NCBI GenBank assembly: GCA_002731665.1
Contig: PCCJ01000121.1
Location: 1-29,236 of the forward strand
Source: Actinomycetota bacterium
GTDB taxonomy: Bacteria > Actinomycetota > Acidimicrobiia > Acidimicrobiales > Poriferisodaliceae
DNA length: 29,236 nucleotides
Reading direction: 5' to 3'
Shown: one piece after another, positions 24,047 to 29,236 of the stretch
How the letters are laid out: each line of letters starts with the position of its first letter
Position numbering within the stretch: position 1 is the first letter of the stretch
Translations under genes and position numbers: made by a program
The notes under the pieces: generated by a model
Told to the model about the DNA's origin: nothing
What the model saw: the letters and a program-made list of their open reading frames with translations, nothing else
The model's database searches: none

Positions 24047-25977
24047 TGGTGATGATGGGTGCCGGAGGTGGTGCTTTCATGGGACCAACTGCCACGCAAT
24101 CTAGTGCGACCGCCGGGCTTCCTTTCGCCGGTGTGCCCACTGAGATGCAGGAAGGCGCAGATAAAATCTTAGCTAAAGAGCCAGAACACCCTGCGCCGAA
24201 TATTATTTTTTCTCCCGATAGTACGAAACAGCAAAAGTACGGGTTGTGGCTTCTTATCCGCCCTCGGTGGGTAGCAGCTTTCGTTGGTTTAGTGCTGCTT
24301 ATCTTAGAAACCGGTACAGCGCTACTTGGTCCAGTTCTAACTCAGCAAGGTATCGACAACGGTGTAATTGCTAGGGACAAAGATTTTCTTAATACGGTGG
24401 TTTATCTCTTCCTAGCCGTTATCGGTCTGAATATTTTGCTTAGTTTTCTGCGCCAAAGGTGGAATGGTCGACTCGGTGAAGATCTCTTGCACGACCTTCG
24501 CATTAAGCTATTTAGTCATTTTCAGCGGTTAGGAATTGATTGGTACACGTCAGAGAAATCTGGAGTTTTACTAAGTCGTATGACATCAGATGTAGAGGCC
24601 TTAACTCTTCTAATCAATGAAGGCTTCGTGAACTTAGTTATTCAAGGGGTAACGGTCGGCGTGGTGACTGTTATTCTCTTTGTTTACGATCCGACACTGG
24701 CGTTGCTACTTCTGGGCCTAGTCCTTCCGCCATTAATCACATTAACCATTTGGTTTAGAAGCGTAAGCCAAAGAGGCTATGCGGCGGTACGAGATCGTAT
24801 CGCAGACCTTCTAGCTGATCTTTCTGAAAACCTTTCGGGCATTCGTGTCATATCAGCTCTGAATAGAAGGCGAAGGAACAATCAAGCCCACCAGCAAATT
24901 ACGAACAACTATTTGGATGCGAATCTGTTCACTGCTCGAGCGGGTGCAATTTACGGGCCTGCTACTGAAGCCGTCGGGATAGCTTCCCAAGCTGTGGTTT
25001 TGCTGGTCGGTGGCTGGATGGTTCTCGATGGCGAGTTAAAAATTGGAGAGCTAACTGCTTTCGTGCTTTTCGTGACTACTTTTTTTGCGCCTATTCAGCA
25101 AATGGTTCAGCTATACAACACCTACCAGCAAGGACAATCAGCCCTTAAGAAAATATCTTCCGTTTTAACAACTCAGCCAACTGTTCAACAAAAGTTAGGG
25201 GCAACTAAATTACCGCCGATCGAGGGGCGTATTATCTTCGAGGATGTCAGTTTTGGTTATTCACCCGGAGTCGAAGTTTTAAAAAACATCGACTTGGTAA
25301 TCGAGCCTGGGGAAACGTTTGCCTTGGTTGGGGCAACTGGTGCAGGTAAAAGTACTGTGGCTAAGTTAATTACTCGATTTTATGACCCTTCAAGTGGCCG
25401 AGTGACTATCGACGGTATGGATTTACAAGATTTGGAAATCCATTCTTTGCGAAGCCAACTGGGAGTAGTTCCACAAGAACCATTTTTATTCCACGGTACT
25501 ATCAAGGACAACATTATTTTCGCTGCTCCACATGCCACCGACGAAGAAGTCACTCAAGCAGCTGCTCAAGTGGGTTTAGATAAGATAACGGAACAATTAC
25601 CGGCGGGTCTGGACACCCTTGTTCATGAGCGAGGAGTTTCTTTATCAGCCGGAGAACGCCAGCTCATCGCTCTCGCACGGGCATTTATAACCCGTCCTCG
25701 TGTGATAGTTCTGGATGAGGCGACTTCGAGTCTTGACCTTAAATCCGAGTCTCATATTGAAACAGGTTTGGATAGTTTGCTTGAGGGACGCACAGCAATC
25801 TTAATCGCGCACCGCTTAGCGACAGCGATGAAGGCTGATCGCATTGGAGTAATCGATGAGGGTCATGTCGTTGAGCTAGGCACCCATCTCCAATTGATAG
25901 AGCTGGACGGCAGATATGCACACATGTACCGAACTTGGTCATCGCATGCCGGGAATGATTTCGGTTCAGCAAATTAG
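24046..25977 (+). CDS. Heterodimeric ABC exporter, catalytic subunit
   Basis: This 643-residue partner has a 65-residue Gly/Pro-rich cytoplasmic extension before its first helix, six transmembrane helices, and an ATPase domain. Walker A is VGATGAGKST (about 427), Walker B is VIVLDEATSSLD (about 554) with the catalytic Glu intact, and the H-loop is ILIAHRLA. The signature motif is altered to LSAGERQ (about 531) instead of LSGGQ. Combined with its neighbour, it forms one consensus ATP site and one degenerate site. The ATG overlaps the upstream stop in TAATG and GGAGGG lies just before it. Confidence 0.94.
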   Translation: MVMMGAGGGAFMGPTATQSSATAGLPFAGVPTEMQEGADKILAKEPEHPAPNIIFSPDSTKQQKYGLWLLIRPRWVAAFVGLVLLILETGTALLGPVLTQQGIDNGVIARDKDFLNTVVYLFLAVIGLNILLSFLRQRWNGRLGEDLLHDLRIKLFSHFQRLGIDWYTSEKSGVLLSRMTSDVEALTLLINEGFVNLVIQGVTVGVVTVILFVYDPTLALLLLGLVLPPLITLTIWFRSVSQRGYAAVRDRIADLLADLSENLSGIRVISALNRRRRNNQAHQQITNNYLDANLFTARAGAIYGPATEAVGIASQAVVLLVGGWMVLDGELKIGELTAFVLFVTTFFAPIQQMVQLYNTYQQGQSALKKISSVLTTQPTVQQKLGATKLPPIEGRIIFEDVSFGYSPGVEVLKNIDLVIEPGETFALVGATGAGKSTVAKLITRFYDPSSGRVTIDGMDLQDLEIHSLRSQLGVVPQEPFLFHGTIKDNIIFAAPHATDEEVTQAAAQVGLDKITEQLPAGLDTLVHERGVSLSAGERQLIALARAFITRPRVIVLDEATSSLDLKSESHIETGLDSLLEGRTAILIAHRLATAMKADRIGVIDEGHVVELGTHLQLIELDGRYAHMYRTWSSHAGNDFGSAN

Positions 25978-25994
25978 TTAACTGAGCAATTTAG

Positions 25995-26348
25995 TTATGC
26001 CCTCAACATACCTGGCTCAGTTTTATCAATTGGTTGAGTCCACTCTGATGCCGGAATGTTAGTTCCAAGTACAAGTCGGTGCGTTGGGCTGATGAGTTCT
26101 TGATGCAGCCAACCTGCGGGGGCACTCAGACGACAACCAGATTTCGCCTCATAAATTTCACCATCAGGAGTAGCAAATGCTGCTTCACCTGAGATCAACC
26201 AAATATTGACATTGAACTCATGAAAGTGAACTTCTGAGTCTTCAGTCTGCTGATGGTCGTACGCAATAGCGTGCAGCCCCATCTCTGCGGCTTCTCTGAG
26301 CGCTTGTTCTTCGGAAATCGGTGCACCAGTAACAAACTCAAATTTCAT
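25995..26348 (-). CDS. Small single-domain cupin protein
   Basis: The 117-residue product is a single cupin barrel. Motif 1 is visible as VHFHEFNVNIWLISGE, with the HxH metal ligands; motif 2 is less clear, around SAPAGWLHQELI with a single His. The glycine-rich turns match small cupins that bind metal. No reaction can be assigned. The ATG at 26348 has AGGAGAG about 11 bases upstream. It is convergent with the ABC exporter, 17 bases from its stop, with no obvious terminator between. Confidence 0.8.
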   Translation of the reverse strand: MKFEFVTGAPISEEQALREAAEMGLHAIAYDHQQTEDSEVHFHEFNVNIWLISGEAAFATPDGEIYEAKSGCRLSAPAGWLHQELISPTHRLVLGTNIPASEWTQPIDKTEPGMLRA

Positions 26349-26794
26349 GTCGTTGCAACTCTCCTAGTCGTACCGGGACAGTCTGTCAGACCAAAGCAGT
26401 TTTGCCGCTTTTCGTTGCGAGATACCTACCTTGCTTGATGACTATTTTTTAGGCTTCGACTACCGAGCCTTGTTACATCATCGACACACCTTTTAAACTT
26501 CGAACCCCAGACAGACTGCTGCCCTGAATATCAAAGCTTTAAATTGTTTCGATTTAAGGTAAGCGGCTTATTTCAATCTCAACACTTTATTAATTTTGTA
26601 AATTTTCAGTTGAATACAAAGGGTTGTCTTAGTAGATGGTCAAGATCTTTGCTCTGATTCGAAGAAATATCATAGTTTCGGCATCTAGCTGTGGACAGTT
26701 CCTTAGAGCCTAATTTTCCAATGTTTAAGGTCTAATATTTTATTTCAATGGGCTAAGCACATACCAACACCTTGGCTTCTGGCAAGCTAAAGGA
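26349..26794. other. 446-bp non-coding divergent region
   Basis: The gap lies between the divergent cupin and ABC ATPase genes. It is A/T-rich, with poly-T stretches, and no ORF has a credible start and product. It contains small palindromes (GACAG-T-CTGTC at 26377-26387 and TAAGC-G-GCTTA at 26560-26570) and an inverted copy of CAGTCTGTC at 26510-26518. I see no tRNA, rRNA or convincing riboswitch. Promoters for both flanking genes must lie here but I cannot place them. Confidence 0.5.
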
Positions 26795-27592
26795 GTGTCA
26801 AATACATCTTCTGCCTCCGTCGTCTTAGAAGGCGTTTCAGTTAAGTACGAGGATCGGACCGTCCTTGGTCCGATAGATCTGGAAATCCGTTCCGATGAAA
26901 GGTGGATAGTCCTTGGACCAAACGGCAGCGGGAAAACTAGTTTGGTTAAAATTTTGTCGCTGTATCGTTACCCAACTACTGGATCAGTTCAAATATTGGG
27001 CGAACGTTGGGGGCAAACCGATGTTAGAGAGCTCCGTAAGCGAATAGGACTAGCTAGTTCTTCTTTACGGGATCAGTTCCGAGCAGACATTACAGGGTTA
27101 GAAATTGTTGTCACGGCCAGGCATGCTGCGCTGGAAACATGGTGGCATACCTATAGCGAGGCCGACCTTGATGCCGCTAGAAGTTGTTTAGCCCAAGTGG
27201 GAGCCGAGAGCTTAGCCGTTAGAAATTTTGAGACCTTGTCTTCAGGTGAACAACAACGAGTTCAACTAGCTCGTACTTTAATGGGTGATCCTGGGTTACT
27301 AATCCTTGACGAGCCCACTGCTGGTTTAGATCTTTCCGGAAGAGAACAACTCGTGACGAGCCTTTCAAGTCTTGCCTCTATGTCATCAACTCCGGCCACT
27401 GTGCTTGTCACTCACCACACCGATGAGATTCCTCCTTCGTTTACTCATGGGTTGCTGTTACGCGATGGATGTCCTCTTTCAACCGGTCCTCTAGAAGATA
27501 TTCTTACTGCAGAAGCCTTGTCCGAATGTTTCGGATTGAAATTGCGACTGGAGCATCGCGAAGGACGGTGGCTATCGTGGGCCGCGACTTAG
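26795..27592 (+). CDS. ModF/PhrA-like ABC ATPase without a permease partner
   Basis: The 265-residue protein is a lone ABC-type ATPase: Walker A LGPNGSGKTSLVK (about 40-52), the Q-loop region, signature LSSGEQQRVQLAR, Walker B LLILDEPTAGLD and H-loop VLVTHHTDEIP. The TRRH-containing middle and the ILGERWG segment resemble the COG1119 (ModF/PhrA) group. No permease or binding protein is next to it. The start is GTG at 26795 with AAAGGAG directly abutting it, too close for normal initiation, so the true start is uncertain; no ATG is available. It overlaps the following methyltransferase by 16 bases. Confidence 0.85.
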   Translation: MSNTSSASVVLEGVSVKYEDRTVLGPIDLEIRSDERWIVLGPNGSGKTSLVKILSLYRYPTTGSVQILGERWGQTDVRELRKRIGLASSSLRDQFRADITGLEIVVTARHAALETWWHTYSEADLDAARSCLAQVGAESLAVRNFETLSSGEQQRVQLARTLMGDPGLLILDEPTAGLDLSGREQLVTSLSSLASMSSTPATVLVTHHTDEIPPSFTHGLLLRDGCPLSTGPLEDILTAEALSECFGLKLRLEHREGRWLSWAAT

Positions 27593-28410
27593 ATCGCGAG
27601 CAGGCACTTGACCCCGCGCGTAATCAGTCAACTATTTTTGGGGAGGTCGCTGATCTGTACGAAAGATCGAGGCCCTCTTATCCGGCGCAGTTGTTCGACT
27701 GGATAGGTACCGTTTCCAATATTGGCAATTCTGCACTTGTCGTAGATGTTGGTTGTGGCACTGGAAAAAGTTCAGAGTGGTTCGTGAGAAATGGCCATAC
27801 GGTCGTCGGAATAGAACCAGACCCAAGAATGGCAGCTATCGCCTCAGCGAAACTGCATAAGTCCAATTGCTTTACAGTAGAGACTGTCGAATTTCAGAAT
27901 TGGCTTGGATTGGCTGCGCCGGCAGATCTAGTTATTTCTGGCCAAGCGTGGCACTGGGCTGATCCACTAACCAGATTTCGCTCAGCGCATGCGACACTCA
28001 AAAACCAAGGATGGCTTTGCGTTTTTTGGAATCAACCAGAAGTGCATTCTGATGAGATCCATAAGGACATTGATAAGGTCTACGACTTTCTTCCTTCAGA
28101 CGTAAAACAGGCGTTTGTTGGTACCCGCCTACCCGGCAGCAAATCTGCTATTACGGCAGCTTCACCTGCCGCTGAATTCGATGAAAGTAAATGTTTCGGT
28201 TCGGTGAAGCAGTTCAACTTAAGTTGGGAGTTAGAGGTGACATCTCAGTCGCACGTCCAAAATTTACTTACGCAGTCCACTCATCGATTACTGCCCACGG
28301 AGTACCGCTATCGACTCCTCAATGAAATCACCGATGTAATTAACTCACATGGCGGGTCATATATCCAGACATTTAATACGCATGCCTATGCAGCCATGCG
28401 GTCAACCTGA
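27577..28410 (+). CDS. Class I SAM-dependent methyltransferase
   Basis: The product (277 residues from GTG at 27577) has motif I VVDVGCGTGKSSEWF, a following IEPDPRMAAIA acidic strand end, then SGQAWHWADP and LKNQGWLCVFWNQ, typical of the Methyltransf_11/25 group in actinobacteria. No substrate is indicated. The frame opens further upstream, but those residues would lie wholly inside the ABC gene; I chose GTG at 27577, about 11 bases after AAGGA, overlapping the ABC stop by 16 bases. A GTG at 27568 is an alternative. It likely shares an operon with its neighbours. Confidence 0.85.
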   Translation: MGRDLDREQALDPARNQSTIFGEVADLYERSRPSYPAQLFDWIGTVSNIGNSALVVDVGCGTGKSSEWFVRNGHTVVGIEPDPRMAAIASAKLHKSNCFTVETVEFQNWLGLAAPADLVISGQAWHWADPLTRFRSAHATLKNQGWLCVFWNQPEVHSDEIHKDIDKVYDFLPSDVKQAFVGTRLPGSKSAITAASPAAEFDESKCFGSVKQFNLSWELEVTSQSHVQNLLTQSTHRLLPTEYRYRLLNEITDVINSHGGSYIQTFNTHAYAAMRST

Positions 28411-28423
28411 GAAACTTTGATAT

Positions 28424-28846
28424 ATGGGACCTTACGAAAAAATAATTCGGTCATACTTTAATGCTTGCAGCGAAGGCGAAGATACTGATATTTCTGCTCA
28501 CTTTTCAGATGACGCTACTATTTTCGACACCAACCATCCTCCAGTCGTGGGGAAACCCGAAATAGGGGTTTTCTGGCTCAAGATTCGCAGCAAATGGCAA
28601 AATGCTAAATGGTTTGTTCATCGGGTGGTCGAAGATGGTGAAACGGCAGCTATCGAATGGGCAATGACCGGCGATTCCCAAGAGACTAGTTTCGTGATTC
28701 ATGGCAGTGAACATTACGAATTCAAAGATGGCTTAATTTTTGAAATACGTCAGTATTGGACGTTTGACCCCAGCAACCTCGGCGGTGGCCTCATAAGCTA
28801 CCCCTACGGCGAGTCGGGACGTTTAGGGGATGAATCCTTTGACTGA
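28424..28846 (+). CDS. NTF2/SnoaL-like protein
   Basis: The 140-residue product matches the NTF2-like cone fold: an N-terminal helix YEKIIRSYFNACSEG, FSDDATIFDTNHPPVVGKPEI, a strand IEWAMTGDSQETSFVIHGSEHYEFKDGLIFEIRQYW. These proteins are small isomerases, hydrolases or dehydratases, or have no catalytic function; none can be selected. The ATG at 28424 follows the methyltransferase by 13 bases. It overlaps the next gene by 17 bases. Confidence 0.82.
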   Translation: MGPYEKIIRSYFNACSEGEDTDISAHFSDDATIFDTNHPPVVGKPEIGVFWLKIRSKWQNAKWFVHRVVEDGETAAIEWAMTGDSQETSFVIHGSEHYEFKDGLIFEIRQYWTFDPSNLGGGLISYPYGESGRLGDESFD

Positions 28847-29236
28847 GCATGACCCCCAACAAGTGCATTTTGTATACAACGATCCGCAATTTGAGTCTCG
28901 CTCGAGAGCTGCGACGGCGCTTCGAGAGCTCGGTAATGCTTTTGTAGGTCATAGAACAGATGACGAAACGTTAGCTGCAATAACTCGCTGGGCTAAAGAA
29001 GCTACGCAATCGCTGCGGTCTTCTGCACCCGTTAAAAGACCTACGGACTATTTCGAAAAACGGTATACCGATCCGATTCCCCTTGACGGACAAGAGGTAA
29101 TAGCGTTTTCAGATCGGACTTTCAGTGGGCCAGCTAACCCTATGGGCATGGAGATTCGGTTAACACGGCGAGATAAGTCGGTTGTGGCATCTGCAAACTT
29201 TGGGTCCTCTTTTGAGAGTGCACCTGGTCGTGTGCA
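28830..29236 (+). CDS. PaaI/THEM4-type hotdog thioesterase, truncated by the window edge
   Basis: The frame has no stop to the last base, so the gene continues past the window. It starts with ATG at 28830 (MNPLTEHDPQQVHF) and overlaps the NTF2-like gene by 17 bases; a TTG at 28839 is an alternative. The visible 135 codons contain a helical leader (ALRELGNAFVGHRTDDETL), then VIAFSDRTFSGPANPMGMEIRL and FGSSFESAPGRVH. The last element corresponds to the FxxxxEGPPGxVHGG entrance of PaaI/THEM4-like acyl-CoA thioesterases. Only the N-terminal half is visible. Confidence 0.75.
   Translation, partial: MNPLTEHDPQQVHFVYNDPQFESRSRAATALRELGNAFVGHRTDDETLAAITRWAKEATQSLRSSAPVKRPTDYFEKRYTDPIPLDGQEVIAFSDRTFSGPANPMGMEIRLTRRDKSVVASANFGSSFESAPGRV

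Noticed and set aside
25978..25994. A terminator between the ABC exporter and the cupin gene
   Set aside because: The 17-base gap and nearby bases contain only short A/T-rich repeats, with no stem of more than a few pairs.
26499..26508. A TTCGAACCCC tract resembling a tRNA T-loop
   Set aside because: The bases on either side do not pair into a T stem or acceptor stem on either strand, and no anticodon arm is present.
1..29236. Mobile elements, CRISPR arrays, prophage or toxin-antitoxin genes
   Set aside because: No transposase, integrase, regularly spaced repeats, phage structural genes or paired small toxin-like ORFs were seen.

Overview
The window looks like a chromosomal segment of an actinobacterium, most likely a streamlined, roughly GC-balanced member of the Acidimicrobiia or a related lineage (inference from gene content and order; no marker phylogeny could be run). 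The evidence is a phosphatidylinositol-mannoside block (PgsA, PatA, PimA, HIT protein), a mycothiol cysteine ligase (MshC-like), an F420-dependent NADP reductase, an InhA-like enoyl-ACP reductase and the Rel/SecDF/YajC/RuvABC/YebC/PdxST order, which parallels the Mycobacterium tuberculosis stretch from relA (Rv2583c) to the HIT gene (Rv2613c).

Bases 1-18865 are one long minus-strand array. Read in transcription order from high to low coordinate: NpdG-like reductase and MshC; HIT hydrolase, a two-helix membrane protein, PgsA, PatA and PimA; a degenerate M48 peptidase homologue and a DUF3048 lipoprotein ending in a clear hairpin; pdxS-pdxT (vitamin B6); yebC; ruvC-ruvA-ruvB; a gamma-glutamylcyclotransferase-fold protein; queA and tgt (queuosine tRNA modification); yajC-secD-secF (protein export); and the start of relA, cut by the window edge. 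Many neighbours overlap by ATGA/GTGA/TGATG-type junctions, so translational coupling is widespread, and GTG and TTG starts are common.

From 18866 the layout changes. A 76-bp divergent gap carrying a 9-bp inverted repeat separates npdG from fabI (plus strand). Two tandem CNNM/HlyC-type CBS-domain membrane proteins run on the minus strand (19723-22085). Divergent from them is a two-gene heterodimeric ABC exporter (22157-25977) with the expected asymmetric ATP sites. A small cupin gene on the minus strand and a 446-bp non-coding gap follow. A plus-strand run of a ModF-like ABC ATPase, a SAM methyltransferase, an NTF2/SnoaL-like protein and a truncated PaaI-type thioesterase fills 26795-29236.

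I found no mobile element, CRISPR array, rRNA or tRNA. The window is mainly housekeeping. The points most worth checking are the MshC gene, which has no ATG/GTG/TTG start and seems to begin at a CTG in a CTGA overlap; a tRNA-guanine transglycosylase lacking all three zinc cysteines; an M48 protease homologue without its HExxH motif; and the clustering of inositol-using enzymes of two pathways.
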